Source: Pyrinomonadaceae bacterium
GTDB lineage: Bacteria; Acidobacteriota; Blastocatellia; Pyrinomonadales; Pyrinomonadaceae
NCBI GenBank assembly: GCA_022843305.1
Contig: JALHNX010000019.1
Location: 1-46,161, forward strand
Direction: 5' to 3'
DNA: 46,161 bases
Of this stretch, positions 33,588 through 42,982 are shown piece by piece (the first letter of the stretch is position 1; each line of letters opens with the position of its first letter). Both the position numbers and the translations under genes were made by a program. The notes below the pieces were generated by a model. It was not told where the DNA came from. It searched no databases and worked only from the letters and a program-made list of their open reading frames with translations.

Positions 33588-34451
33588 CTAATTCTGATTT
33601 TCCGCTTTTTGTCTGAATGTAAATCTCGGCTGCACGTCGCTGACATCAATTTTCGCAACCTGTTTTCCTTTGCCGGCGACATTTTCCAGACCGGTTTGCA
33701 GTTTTTTTCCGAAATTATCTTTCGCCAGCACGATCTCGACCGTTTCTCCCGAATCTTCGATAATCGCTTTCGGTTCGGTTAAATTTGTCATATCAACCGA
33801 TTTAACTCGCTTATCGAGTTCGAAGGTTTTCCATTCTTCGAGCATTTTTTGATAAAGTTTGACGCGCATTCGGTTTTCTTTGACGGCTTTGTCGGTTTTC
33901 GATTCGTCCCAACCGCGAATGACGAACGGCGGAAGCGTCTGCGCTTTATTAACCTGCGCTAAAATCACGCCTTCCTCATCCGTCCAAAAATCGCCGCCGC
34001 TCAAACGAACAACCGCTTTCGGCACGCGTTCGATCAAATTCACCCGCACACCGTCGGGCAAAACGCGCGAAACCGCCGCCGTTTTGACGAAATCGAGCCG
34101 CTCGACCTTTTGCTTGATCTCCATCAAATCCGCGTTCCAAACGCCCGATCTTTCGGTGTTTGCCGAAACGATTTTTTCAATATCGCCTTTCGCCGCATAG
34201 TTTGCACCGCGCACGTCGATCTTTTTGACATCGAAGAACTCGGAAGCCGTGACGGTTCGGTAGCCCATAAAACCCAAAAATCCGAGACAGAACAAAATAG
34301 AAAAGATCAGGAACAAAGGCACGAAAAAGTTTGCGAAATTACCGCCCGATTTCGCCCGTCTGGCGGCAGGTCTCGCCGTCCGCCGACGTTTCGCCGGAGC
34401 AACCGCCGCCGATTTGTTTCTCAAAGTAGTTTTGCGTGTTCGAGTCGCCAT
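33588..34451 (-). CDS. ftsQ: Cell division protein FtsQ
   Basis: FtsQ is the bitopic scaffold linking the septal synthase to the divisome. The 287-aa product has a basic N-terminal cytoplasmic tail of about 45 residues, one TM (FFVPLFLIFSILFCLGFLGFMGY), a POTRA domain (VKKIDVRGANYAAKGDIEKIV) and a beta domain with LPDGVRVNLIERVPKAVVRL. It ends in about 90 residues toward the periplasm. It lies between murC, across an inverted repeat, and ftsA. Confidence 0.92.
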   Translation of the reverse strand: MATRTRKTTLRNKSAAVAPAKRRRTARPAARRAKSGGNFANFFVPLFLIFSILFCLGFLGFMGYRTVTASEFFDVKKIDVRGANYAAKGDIEKIVSANTERSGVWNADLMEIKQKVERLDFVKTAAVSRVLPDGVRVNLIERVPKAVVRLSGGDFWTDEEGVILAQVNKAQTLPPFVIRGWDESKTDKAVKENRMRVKLYQKMLEEWKTFELDKRVKSVDMTNLTEPKAIIEDSGETVEIVLAKDNFGKKLQTGLENVAGKGKQVAKIDVSDVQPRFTFRQKAENQN

Positions 34452-34458
34452 AATCTTT

Positions 34459-34540
34459 CAGTGATCAGTAGTCGGTGGTTGGTAATCAGTTTTTTGTCTT
34501 TTCTGACAACTGACCACCGACCACTGACCACTGTTTACTG
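34459..34540. repeat. Tandem-unit inverted repeat, ACTGACC units
   Basis: CAGTGATCAGTAGTCGGTGG and following bases (34459-34491) face TGACCACCGACCACTGACCA copies (34504-34540) across about 12 nt. The unit is 7 nt with point variants. The right arm touches the murC stop region (34535-34537). Confidence 0.85.
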
Positions 34541-35917
34541 TTTCAGTTTCTCCAAGATTTCATCGGAAAGCCGCGTGATGCTTCCCGCGCCCAAAGTAAT
34601 AACCAGATCGCCGGCTTGTAAAACCGGAATAACTTTCTCCGCCGCGCCCTCCGTTTCGCCGAGATAGTTGGCGTTTTTATGCCCGTATTGCTTGATGTTT
34701 TCAGTTAAGATTTCCGCCGTAATGCCTTCCATCGGCTGTTCGCTTGCGGCGTAAATATCGGTTACAAAAAGCACGTCGGCATTGTTGAAACAAAGCGCGA
34801 ATTCGTTCATCAATTCCCTTGTCCGCGAATAGCGGTGCGGCTGAAAAATAACGACCGTCCGCCGTCCGCCCGAACCGCTTTTCGCTGCCGAAAGCGTCGC
34901 CAAAATTTCCGTCGGGTGATGCCCGTAATCGTCAACCACCGAAATTCCCCGCGCCTCGCCTTTGAACTGAAAACGGCGGTTGGCGTTTTTGAATCCGGCA
35001 AAGGCTTCGGCGATTTTTTCAAACGGAACTTCGACTTCCAGAGCGACCGCCGTCGCCGCTAAAGCGTTGTAAATATTATGTTGTCCCGGCACGGGCATAC
35101 TGATCTCGCCTAAAACTTCCGCGCCTTTCAAAACCTTGAACGTCGAACCGAAACTTTCGTCGAAGCGAATATCGTGCGCCGAAATATCGGCTTGCGCGGT
35201 CATTCCGTAAGTTACGCGGCGGCGTTTGATACGCGGAATAATGAGCTGCACGTTCGGGTCGTCGAGACATAAAACGCACGCGCCGTAAAACGGAACTTTA
35301 TTGACAAAATCCGTAAAACACTGCACGACATCATCCATCCCTTTGTAAGATTCCATATGTTCCTTATCAATGTTCGTAACGACCGCGATTGTCGGGTGAA
35401 GCATTAAAAAAGAACGGTCTGATTCGTCGGCTTCGGTCACGAACCAATCGCTTTTTCCCAATCGCGCATTCGAGCCGAGCGTGTCAACCACGCCACCGAC
35501 CACCGTTGTCGGGTCAAATCCGGCGTGTCCGAGAATAGTTGCGACCATCGAAGTCGTCGAGGTTTTTCCGTGCGTTCCGGCGACGGCGATGCCATATGCC
35601 TTCAAAGTCATCAATTCGGCGAGCATTTCGGCGCGCGGAATGACTGGAATGGATTTTTGCTTTGCCAGCAAGACTTCGGGATTGTCTTCCCTGACCGCCG
35701 ACGAATAAACGACAACCTGCGCGTCGCCGATGTTTTCCGCCGCGTGACCTTCGTAAATCGTGACGTTATGAAGCGTTTCCAAACGGTCGGTATTCTTTGA
35801 TTTTCGCAAATCCGAACCCGAAACCTGAAATCCGAGATTGCACAAAACTTCGGCGATGCCGCTCATGCCGATGCCGCCGATGCCAATAAAATGTATATTT
35901 TTTACGTGTCTGAACAT
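34535..35917 (-). CDS. murC: UDP-N-acetylmuramate--L-alanine ligase
   Basis: MurC adds L-Ala to UDP-MurNAc, the first stem-peptide residue. The 460-aa Mur ligase has [16 protein letters not shown] at the start, ATP loop [36 protein letters not shown] and the C-terminal DYGHHPTEI. Length is normal. Downstream ftsQ is separated by a palindromic repeat, as is upstream murG. Confidence 0.97.
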   Translation of the reverse strand: MFRHVKNIHFIGIGGIGMSGIAEVLCNLGFQVSGSDLRKSKNTDRLETLHNVTIYEGHAAENIGDAQVVVYSSAVREDNPEVLLAKQKSIPVIPRAEMLAELMTLKAYGIAVAGTHGKTSTTSMVATILGHAGFDPTTVVGGVVDTLGSNARLGKSDWFVTEADESDRSFLMLHPTIAVVTNIDKEHMESYKGMDDVVQCFTDFVNKVPFYGACVLCLDDPNVQLIIPRIKRRRVTYGMTAQADISAHDIRFDESFGSTFKVLKGAEVLGEISMPVPGQHNIYNALAATAVALEVEVPFEKIAEAFAGFKNANRRFQFKGEARGISVVDDYGHHPTEILATLSAAKSGSGGRRTVVIFQPHRYSRTRELMNEFALCFNNADVLFVTDIYAASEQPMEGITAEILTENIKQYGHKNANYLGETEGAAEKVIPVLQAGDLVITLGAGSITRLSDEILEKLKQ

Positions 35918-35922
35918 TTCTT

Positions 35923-36009
35923 TAATTACGAATTGAAAATTACGAATTGCGAATATTTAATTTTGATTTAATTCGTAATTCGTAATTCGTAATTCGTAAT
36001 TTTCAATTT
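35923..36009. repeat. Tandem-unit inverted repeat, ATTCGTA units
   Basis: TAATTACGAATTGAAAATTACG and following bases (35923-35955) face four perfect copies of ATTCGTA plus flank (35965-36009). The unit is 7 nt. The right arm overlaps the last codons of murG (stop at 36003). Confidence 0.88.
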
Positions 36010-37073
36010 CTCCCTGCTAATTCCACAATCAAATCTACTGTTGCTTCCGCCGCGTCTGCGCGCGCCATTTTTTTGGTCGCGGTTTCCATCGCGGAGATTT
36101 TTTCCTGTCCGTTTATCAAATTTAAAATTTCGTTCGCCAAAGATTCGCCCGTCAAATCTCTCTGCAAGATCATTTTTGCCGCGCCGGCGGTTTGCAAAGC
36201 CTCGGCGTTTTTGCGCTGATGGTCGTCGGCGGCGGTCGGCAAAGGAATCATGATCGCCGCTTTACCGGCGGCGGAAAGCTCGGCGCAGGTCGTCGCGCCC
36301 GCGCGGCAGATGACCAGATCGGCTTTGGCAAATTCGTCAACCATATTTGAAATATACGGTCTAACGTCCGCGTCCGCGAAAGACGAACGCGAATAAATCC
36401 CCATCAAATTTTCAAGATCAAACTCGCCCGTCTGATGCGTGATCTGCAGCTTATCTGCCGGCAATTTTTCGAGCGCCTCGCCCATCGCGTTATTGATCGC
36501 CCGTGCGCCCTGCGAACCGCCAAAGATCAAAAGATTTACTTTTTCGCCGCGCTCTTTCGGCTGAATGTCAAAAAACTCTTTGCGAACGGGATTGCCCGTA
36601 ACGATTCCTTTTTTACCGAAAAACGGCATCGCTTCTTCAAATGTCAAAGCCGCTTTCGTGACAAACGGCGCGAGTCTCCGATTAGTAAAACCGGGCAAAG
36701 CATTTGAATCCATCACGAGCGTCGGAACGCGCATCAGACTTGCCATTAAAAGAACCGGTCCCGAAACATAGCCGCCCGCGCCGGCAACAACATCGGGCTG
36801 AAAATCCTTTATCAAACGCCGCGCTTCCAGAAAACTTTTCGGCAGAATGAACAAACCTTTGAGTTTGCCGACAAATCCGACATTTTTCAAACCCGCGCTC
36901 TTAATCAATGAAAGCTGAAAGCCGTTATCGGGAACGATTTTCGTTTCAAGTCCGCGCGCCGTGCCGACAAACAAAACTTCCGATTGCGAATCGCGCCGCA
37001 TAATTTCTTTAGCGACGGCAATTCCCGGATAAATATGTCCGCCCGTGCCACCGGCGGCAATCAAAACTTTCAT
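36003..37073 (-). CDS. murG: UDP-GlcNAc--lipid I GlcNAc transferase
   Basis: MurG adds GlcNAc to lipid I, giving lipid II, at the inner face of the membrane. The 356-aa product begins MKVLIAAGGTGGHIYPGIA (the donor-loop glycines) and has GAGGYVSGPVLLMA, LLIFGGSQGARAIN and VICRAGATTCAELSA (UDP-GlcNAc site). ATG at 37073 is chosen; TTG at 37082 overlaps the upstream stop. The spacing to the upstream unknown gene is only a few bases, so that gene is in the same operon. Confidence 0.96.
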   Translation of the reverse strand: MKVLIAAGGTGGHIYPGIAVAKEIMRRDSQSEVLFVGTARGLETKIVPDNGFQLSLIKSAGLKNVGFVGKLKGLFILPKSFLEARRLIKDFQPDVVAGAGGYVSGPVLLMASLMRVPTLVMDSNALPGFTNRRLAPFVTKAALTFEEAMPFFGKKGIVTGNPVRKEFFDIQPKERGEKVNLLIFGGSQGARAINNAMGEALEKLPADKLQITHQTGEFDLENLMGIYSRSSFADADVRPYISNMVDEFAKADLVICRAGATTCAELSAAGKAAIMIPLPTAADDHQRKNAEALQTAGAAKMILQRDLTGESLANEILNLINGQEKISAMETATKKMARADAAEATVDLIVELAGRN

Positions 37074-37078
37074 TTTTA

Positions 37079-37522
37079 TCAAACTTCAAAAATCAATCCC
37101 GAGCCGTCGTAAAAACCTTCATAATCCGCGTGTGCTAAGCCGTTTCGATTTTTCAGTAACCAATGCCAAATCGGATTAATCCTTTCGAGCGTTTCTTCAT
37201 CTTTGCGACCTTGATCAATCACTCGAACGAATAATAAGCTCTCTGCATTTTCCAGAGCAGCTAAAACTTTCTGTTTATTTTCGCCCTCGGCTTTTTCAAC
37301 ATCTGCTCTCAAATTCTCTATGTCATCGTCAAAGACGTCGTCGCCTTTTTCGTTTATTTCAAGCTGACCATAAACACCGTCGCCATAAATTAAAGTTCCT
37401 TCAACATCGTCTTCATCACTTTCAATTTCATATTTCGAATCATATTCTTTCAAAGCCGATTCGAGTTCTTTCAAGCTGAGTTTTCTTTCATCGTTTGAGA
37501 TGAATCTCATGTAATAACCCAT
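37079..37522 (-). CDS. Unknown acidic protein inserted between ftsW and murG
   Basis: The 147-aa soluble, acidic protein begins MGYYMRFISNDERKLS and ends GFYDGSGLIFEV. It has an alternating Glu/Lys helix (DDIENLRADVEKAEGENK, near residue 67) and a Trp-rich block (INPIWHWLLKNRNGLAH, near 118). There is no signal peptide or TM. The family is not recognised. It is not a usual dcw member. It lies 17 nt after ftsW and about 5 nt before murG, so it should be co-translated with them. A more likely internal ATG (MRFISNDER) is 12 nt downstream of the first. Confidence 0.75.
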   Translation of the reverse strand: MGYYMRFISNDERKLSLKELESALKEYDSKYEIESDEDDVEGTLIYGDGVYGQLEINEKGDDVFDDDIENLRADVEKAEGENKQKVLAALENAESLLFVRVIDQGRKDEETLERINPIWHWLLKNRNGLAHADYEGFYDGSGLIFEV

Positions 37523-37539
37523 AAATCAATTCATTCAAT

Positions 37540-38733
37540 TCACCGCAAATTGCCGGTTTTCCCTTTCTTTTTGCGGCGCACGAAATTGTTCGTTTCGACC
37601 GCGCCGTCTTTTGAAACGAAGCCCGCGTACTGCGAAATGTTGAGCAGGATCCCGACGGCGAAAAGCGTGATGATGATCGACGAACCGCCGTAGGAAATGA
37701 ACGGCAGCGGAATGCCTTTCGCGGGTAGGATCGAGATCACGACCGAAATGTTAAAAAGTGCCTGCACGATTAAACCCGTGATCAATCCGATGCCTAAAAG
37801 CATTCCGAAACGGTCGGGCGCGAGCAATGCCGCCCGCGTTCCGCGCCAGAGCAGAAATCCGAAGGCGATGACGACCGCCAGAGTTCCCATCAAACCCAAT
37901 TCTTCGCCGACGACCGCGAAAATAAAATCCGAATACGGATACGGCAAGTAGAACAGTTTCTGCTGACCTTTCGCAAAACCTTCGCCGAGAACGCCGCCCG
38001 AACCGATCGCGTAGAGCGACTGGCAAACCTGATAGCCCGCGCCCGCCGAATGTTCCGAGCTGCACGGATCGAAAAACGCCATCAGACGCGCCACGCGCCA
38101 CGGCGTAAAAAGCAACGCACCGACACCGGCGATCAACAACCCCGCGCCGACCGTCACAAGATGCAGAATCTTCGCGCCCGCCGCAAAATAGACGCTCACG
38201 AAAATCGCGCACAGAACAATCGTCGTGCCTAAATCGGGTTCGAGAACGATCAACCCGCCGAAGAAAGCCAGCACCGCCAAACACGGCAAAACCGTTTCTT
38301 TAAGGTCACTGACCGATTTTTCTTTAATTGTCAAAAACCACGCGAAAAATATCGGCAGAGCAATCTTGGCGATTTCCGAAGGCTGAAACGAAAAACCCGG
38401 AAAGCGAATCCAACGCCGCGCACCATTGATCGCCGGAAACCCGTAAACCGCGATCAAAAGAATCGCCGTGACGCTCAAAATCCCGAGAACGACAAATTTA
38501 TTTTGATAAATTTTGTAATCAATTTTGCTTGCGACATACATCACGACAAGTCCGAAAACCGTAAAACCGAACTGCTTGAAAAAGTATGCAAACTGCGTCG
38601 CGCCTTCGGGATCATCCGCCGTTTCCTTGAGCGAGATCATTGCCGACGCGGAATAAACCATCACCGCGCCAAACAGCGCGAGTCCCGCCGCAATTGCGAA
38701 TAAAAACCAATCTATGCGAAGTTTTTTAGCCAT
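37540..38733 (-). CDS. ftsW: Septal peptidoglycan polymerase FtsW
   Basis: FtsW is the SEDS-family glycosyltransferase that polymerises lipid II at the septum with FtsI. The 397-aa protein has about ten TM segments. It carries the SEDS blocks RWIRFPGFSFQPSEIAKIALPIF, VLEPDLGTTIV (catalytic Asp), YQVCQSLYAIGSGGVLGEGFAKGQQK, DFIFAVVGEELGLMG and PFISYGGSSIIITLFAVGILLNI. Length is normal. The start lies close to a palindromic repeat. Confidence 0.96.
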   Translation of the reverse strand: MAKKLRIDWFLFAIAAGLALFGAVMVYSASAMISLKETADDPEGATQFAYFFKQFGFTVFGLVVMYVASKIDYKIYQNKFVVLGILSVTAILLIAVYGFPAINGARRWIRFPGFSFQPSEIAKIALPIFFAWFLTIKEKSVSDLKETVLPCLAVLAFFGGLIVLEPDLGTTIVLCAIFVSVYFAAGAKILHLVTVGAGLLIAGVGALLFTPWRVARLMAFFDPCSSEHSAGAGYQVCQSLYAIGSGGVLGEGFAKGQQKLFYLPYPYSDFIFAVVGEELGLMGTLAVVIAFGFLLWRGTRAALLAPDRFGMLLGIGLITGLIVQALFNISVVISILPAKGIPLPFISYGGSSIIITLFAVGILLNISQYAGFVSKDGAVETNNFVRRKKKGKTGNLR

Positions 38734-38743
38734 TTTTTTTTCA

Positions 38744-38815
38744 GCCGCGGATTTTCGCGGATTTCGCGGATAATTTTTTGAATTTTATCCGCGTGATCCG
38801 CGTTAATCCGCGGCT
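38744..38815. repeat. Tandem-unit inverted repeat, CGCGGATTT units
   Basis: GCCGCGGATTTTCGCGGATT with TCGCGGATAA (38744-38772) faces TTATCCGCGTGATCCGCG with TTAATCCGCGGC (38785-38815). Units are about 9 nt, three per arm. The right arm encodes the last residues AAD and the stop of murD (38803). Confidence 0.9.
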
Positions 38816-40185
38816 AATTTTCTTTCCGTCAAATTCAACACCGCTTCTTTGAAAACTTCTCCCCGATGCTCGAAACTCTTGAACATATCAAAGCTCGCAC
38901 AAGCGGGCGCAAGCAAAACCGAATCGCCTTTCTCGGCATTTTCGAGCGATTTTGTTACCGCGTCAGCCATTGAACCGGCGCGGACGATTTCCGCCGAGGT
39001 TTTTAATTGCGATTCGATGTTGTCGGCATCTTCGCCGATCAAAACCAACTTGCGAACCGTTTTTTCGATCAGCGGAATCAGCGGAGAATATGGCGCGTTT
39101 TTTCCGCGTCCGCCGATAATCAGAATCGTTTTTCCCGCTTCTTCGCTCAACGCTTCGAGTGCTTTGAGCGTCGCGTCAACGCTCGTCGCTTTCGAGTCGT
39201 TGTAAAATTTCACGCCTTCGATCTCCAAGACAAACTCGATACGATGCTCAACGCCTTTAAAGTTTTTGACGGTTTCGCGCATCGAATCGGGCGACGCGCC
39301 GCACGCCAAACCTGCCGCAAAAGCCGCGAGAACATTTTCGACGTTATGCAGTCCGCGCACAAAAATCTCGTCGCGGTTTGTCAAAACTTTTTCCTTGCCG
39401 CCGCTGCGCGAAACCAAATCGCGTCCGCGCAGGAATAAACCTTCATCCAATTCTTTTTTGACCGAAAAAAGCGAAACGTGCGCTTTCAGACCGCTTGCCC
39501 AACTCGCCGTCGTTTCGTCGTCGGCATTTAGAATTGCGACATCTTCCGCCGTTTGATTCATAAACAAACGATGTTTTGCGGCGGCGTAATCCGAGAAAAA
39601 ATCGTATCTGTCCATATGATTCGGCGTAACGTTCGTCGCGACCGCCACGTTCGGGCGAAAATCCCTAATCGTTTCAAGCTGAAAGCTCGAAAGCTCGGCA
39701 ACCGTCCAGGTTTCGTCGGTCGCGGTTTGCGTCAAATCCAAAAGCGGCGTTCCGATATTTCCGCCGACCTGCGTTTCGATTCCCGAATCTTTCAACAATT
39801 CGCCGATCAAAGTCGTTGTCGTCGTTTTGCCGTTCGAGCCGGTAATGCCGACGATTCCGCCTTTCAAAAATCTGTAAGCAAGCTCGACCTCGCCGATCAC
39901 TTCGCCTTCCTTGCGTTCGACATAACGCGCCGGAATCGTGTTCGTCGGAACGCCCGGACTGATGACGACCAGCTCGATCTGATCCAAAAGCCACGACGGA
40001 AGATTGCCGTCAATCAACCCGACACCGAATCTTTCCTTCAAACTTTTCGCTTCGTCCGACCAATTTTCAAGCGGGTTTTTGTCGTGCAGCGCGACCACCG
40101 CGCCGCGCTCAGCCAAAAATTTGGCGGATGCGATGCCGGATTTTCCCGCGCCCAACACTAAAGTTTTTCTACCTGAAAGTTCCAT
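38803..40185 (-). CDS. murD: UDP-N-acetylmuramoylalanine--D-glutamate ligase
   Basis: MurD adds D-Glu to UDP-MurNAc-L-Ala. The 460-aa product starts MELSGRKTLVLGAGKSGIAS and has the ATP loop GSNGKTTTTTLIG, TNVTPNHMDRYD, and FYNDSKATSVDATLKALEAL. ATG at 40185 is chosen because a longer frame runs into the upstream repeat. The C-terminal AAD and the stop are provided by the repeat at 38744-38815. Confidence 0.96.
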   Translation of the reverse strand: MELSGRKTLVLGAGKSGIASAKFLAERGAVVALHDKNPLENWSDEAKSLKERFGVGLIDGNLPSWLLDQIELVVISPGVPTNTIPARYVERKEGEVIGEVELAYRFLKGGIVGITGSNGKTTTTTLIGELLKDSGIETQVGGNIGTPLLDLTQTATDETWTVAELSSFQLETIRDFRPNVAVATNVTPNHMDRYDFFSDYAAAKHRLFMNQTAEDVAILNADDETTASWASGLKAHVSLFSVKKELDEGLFLRGRDLVSRSGGKEKVLTNRDEIFVRGLHNVENVLAAFAAGLACGASPDSMRETVKNFKGVEHRIEFVLEIEGVKFYNDSKATSVDATLKALEALSEEAGKTILIIGGRGKNAPYSPLIPLIEKTVRKLVLIGEDADNIESQLKTSAEIVRAGSMADAVTKSLENAEKGDSVLLAPACASFDMFKSFEHRGEVFKEAVLNLTERKLAAD

Positions 40186-40193
40186 CTTTTTAT

Positions 40194-40271
40194 TTAACGC
40201 AAAGTCGCAAAGCCGCAAAGGAAATTTTTATAAAAACTTTGCGCCTTTGCGCTTTTGCGTCTTTGCGTTAA
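40194..40271. repeat. Tandem-unit inverted repeat, CGCAAAGN units
   Basis: TTAACGCAAAGTCGCAAAGC with CGCAAAGG (40194-40221) faces CTTTGCGC, CTTTGCGC, TTTTGCGT and CTTTGCGTTAA (40236-40271). Units are 8 nt. It fills the gap between mraY and murD almost completely. Confidence 0.9.
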
Positions 40272-40274
40272 AAA

Positions 40275-41417
40275 TCATCTAAGTTTCAACGTCGAAAGAC
40301 TCATCAAAGCAAACAATATCGCCACAATCACAAACCTAAATACGATCTTCGGTTCTTTCCAGCCCGCAAGTTGGAAATGATGATGCAGCGGCGCTTGCAG
40401 AAAGATGCGCTTGCCTTTGCCCTGCGTCCGCTTCGTAAATTTGAAATAGCCGATTTGCAGTAACACCGAAGCCGCTTCGATAATAAAAACGCCGCCGATA
40501 AAAACGAGCAGAAATTCCTGTTTTGTCAAAATTGCGACCGTTCCCAAAGCGCCGCCGATTGCCAATGAACCGACATCGCCCATAAAAACCTCTGCCGGCG
40601 GCGCGTTATACCACATAAATCCCAAAGATGCGCCGACCATCGCGCCGCAGAAAACCGTCAGTTCAGCCGCTTCGGGTTTATGCGTGATGTCGAGATAATC
40701 CGCCCATCGGCGGTCGCTCGCGACATATGTCAAAGCCGTCAGTGCCGACATCGCAATAAACGTTACGCTCGCCGCAAGTCCGTCCATTCCGTCCGTCAGA
40801 TTGACCGCGTTTGACGCGCCGAGCAAAACGAAAATGATAAAGAACAAATAAAGTATCGAACCGATATAAGTTACGCCGTCGGGCAGCGCGGTCGCCTTAA
40901 AGAACGGAACGCTGACGTTCCACGGATAATTGGCGATATACCAGAGCGCACCCCAAACAACGATCGCGGTTATCAACTGCCCGAAAAGTTTCTGCCGTTC
41001 GGTCAAACCCAAACTGCGTTTTTTGACGATCTTGATGTAATCGTCAAGAAATCCGATCAAGCCGAACGCGGTCGTCGCGATCAGCGCGAGCCACAGATAC
41101 AAACTGTCGAGCCGCGCCCAGAGAAGCGTCGAAATAAAGACCGAACCGAGAATCAAAACCCCGCCCATCGTCGGCGTGCCTTTTTTCGCCTGATGTTCTT
41201 CGGAAAGTTCTTCGCGGATCTCTTGCCCGATATTCAATTCCTGAAGCTTTTTAATGATCTTGCCGCCGAAAAGAAGCGTGATTATCAGTGCCGTAATCGT
41301 CGCCCATGTCGTGCGAAACGTAATGTATTGAAAGACGTTTAAGCCCTTGTAAAAAATTGACTCGCTCGCCGCACCGTATTGCTTGAAAATCAGTTGATAT
41401 AAAAAATAGTAGAGCAT
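40275..41417 (-). CDS. mraY: Phospho-N-acetylmuramoyl-pentapeptide transferase
   Basis: MraY transfers phospho-MurNAc-pentapeptide to undecaprenyl phosphate, making lipid I. The 380-aa polytopic enzyme has [14 protein letters not shown] (near residue 78), the catalytic Asp pair in [47 protein letters not shown] and the terminal [12 protein letters not shown]. About ten TM segments are seen. Length is slightly above the usual 360. Confidence 0.97.
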   Translation of the reverse strand: MLYYFLYQLIFKQYGAASESIFYKGLNVFQYITFRTTWATITALIITLLFGGKIIKKLQELNIGQEIREELSEEHQAKKGTPTMGGVLILGSVFISTLLWARLDSLYLWLALIATTAFGLIGFLDDYIKIVKKRSLGLTERQKLFGQLITAIVVWGALWYIANYPWNVSVPFFKATALPDGVTYIGSILYLFFIIFVLLGASNAVNLTDGMDGLAASVTFIAMSALTALTYVASDRRWADYLDITHKPEAAELTVFCGAMVGASLGFMWYNAPPAEVFMGDVGSLAIGGALGTVAILTKQEFLLVFIGGVFIIEAASVLLQIGYFKFTKRTQGKGKRIFLQAPLHHHFQLAGWKEPKIVFRFVIVAILFALMSLSTLKLR

Positions 41418-41426
41418 TTATTTTTG

Positions 41427-41526
41427 TTTTGAGTCCGCCTGGCACAAGCCCGGGTTTTGCGTTGCTCTTTCGGCTAACTTGCTTTTCAGCGTAAAAGCCC
41501 GGGCTTGTGCCAGGCGGAACTCAAAA
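41427..41526. repeat. Long perfect-armed palindrome between murF and mraY
   Basis: TTTTGAGTCCGCCTGGCACA and following AGCCCGGG (41427-41454) is mirrored by CCCGGGCTTGTGCCAGGCGG with AACTCAAAA (41498-41526), with one arm asymmetry. The spacer is 43 nt. It is GC-rich and not built from short tandem units, unlike most other palindromes here. It may be a MITE or a strong attenuating hairpin. Confidence 0.85.
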
Positions 41527-41527
41527 C

Positions 41528-42982
41528 TTATTTCTCCAATTCAAAATTTTCCAACAACTTCTCAATGACCTTTTCCGTCCGCACACCGCGCGAACCTTTT
41601 ATCAAAACTAAATCACCTGCCTGAACTTCGGCGATGAATTTTTCGCCCGCAACCGCCGAATTTTCATAAAACACGCCGTCGTTCAAACCCGCGCTTTTCG
41701 CGCCTTCGAGCAAATCCAAGGCTTTGCCTTCGACGGCGAAAATTTTGTTTATGCCGAGCGCGGCAATCTGCTTTCCGGTTTCAAAATGAATGTTTGCCGC
41801 GTCTTCGCCCAATTCGCGCATTTCTCCGGCAACAAGAATTTTCCGACGCGCTCCCGCGCCGCCCTCGACGATTGTTTTGACCATCGAAACGAGCGCGTCG
41901 GGATTTGAATTATATGTGTCGTTGACGACCGTAAAACCTTCCGAGAAATGCAGAACTTCGCCGCGTTGCGGCGGCGGCGCGACCGTCTGCAAACTTTCGG
42001 CAATTTCCCGCGCCGTCATTCCGAACGAAAAGCCGACCGCCGCCGCCGCGAGCGCGTTCAAAATATTGTGCCGACCGTTCAAAGGAAACAAAACTTCCGA
42101 CGCGCCGTCGGGCGTTTTTAAGGTAAAACGCGTTTCGCCGAAACGCTCGAAACGAATCTGACGCGCCATTACGTCCGATTCGACCTCGATTCCGTAAGTT
42201 ACGTTCTTGCCGTCGTGCAAATCGCGCATCGCAAAAACGCGAAAATCGTCGGCGTTCAAAACTGCCGTGCCGCCCGTTTTCATTCCTTCGACAAGCTCGG
42301 CTTTCGCTTTTGCGACGTTTTCAATCGAACCGAGATGCTCGACGTGAACCGGAAAAACGTTCAGTTCGACCGCGACATCAGGCGGCGTAATTTTGCACAA
42401 ACGGGCAATTTCGTTGTGCGGCGTACTCATTCCCATTTCCAGAACCGCAACATCGTAAGACGCATCTTTCGCCAGATTCAAAACCGTGATCGGCAATCCC
42501 AAACCGTTGTTGTAATTCTTGATGTTCCGCAGAACTTTCCGTCCCGAACCTTCCAAAACGTGCGCGATCAGTTCCTTTGCGGTCGTTTTTCCAGCACTTC
42601 CCGTGACGGCAACGACAGGTTTATTCCATTCCGCGTAAACGCCGTGCGCCAATTTTTGAAAAGCCGCAATCGCATCAGGGGCAAAAATCAATTTGTCGGC
42701 GAATTTTTCGAGTTGCGCTTTGTGTTCTTCAAATCTCTCGGGACGCACAACCGCCGCGACCGCGCCTTTTTCCAGGGCTGACGCAACGTATTTGGTCGAA
42801 TCTTCAAAATCGCCGTTAAAGCAGTTGTTCTTGTATTCGGGCTGTGAAAGCGCAAAAAACACTTCGCCCGCTCCGACCTCACGCGAGTCAATCGCAAACG
42901 ATTCGACTTCCGCGTCAAGCAGAACGGGATTTAAGCGGGAAGCGTCGGCTTCCATAAATTTTATCGCTTTTTCAAGTTTCAA
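41528..42982 (-). CDS. murF: UDP-MurNAc-tripeptide--D-Ala-D-Ala ligase
   Basis: MurF adds D-Ala-D-Ala to finish the cytoplasmic precursor. The 484-aa product (TTG start at 42982) has FAIDSREVGAGEVFFAL, ATP loop VTGSAGKTTAKELIAHVL, ELNVFPVHVEHLG, NDTYNSNPDALVSMVK and VLIKGSRGVRTEKVI. The TTG at 42982 preserves an N-terminal helix LKLEKAIKFM and has AGGG about 8 nt upstream; ATG at 42955 is the alternative. The start overlaps the present ftsI stop. Any longer frame is MITE-derived. murE, its usual upstream neighbour, is missing. Confidence 0.94.
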   Translation of the reverse strand: MKLEKAIKFMEADASRLNPVLLDAEVESFAIDSREVGAGEVFFALSQPEYKNNCFNGDFEDSTKYVASALEKGAVAAVVRPERFEEHKAQLEKFADKLIFAPDAIAAFQKLAHGVYAEWNKPVVAVTGSAGKTTAKELIAHVLEGSGRKVLRNIKNYNNGLGLPITVLNLAKDASYDVAVLEMGMSTPHNEIARLCKITPPDVAVELNVFPVHVEHLGSIENVAKAKAELVEGMKTGGTAVLNADDFRVFAMRDLHDGKNVTYGIEVESDVMARQIRFERFGETRFTLKTPDGASEVLFPLNGRHNILNALAAAAVGFSFGMTAREIAESLQTVAPPPQRGEVLHFSEGFTVVNDTYNSNPDALVSMVKTIVEGGAGARRKILVAGEMRELGEDAANIHFETGKQIAALGINKIFAVEGKALDLLEGAKSAGLNDGVFYENSAVAGEKFIAEVQAGDLVLIKGSRGVRTEKVIEKLLENFELEK

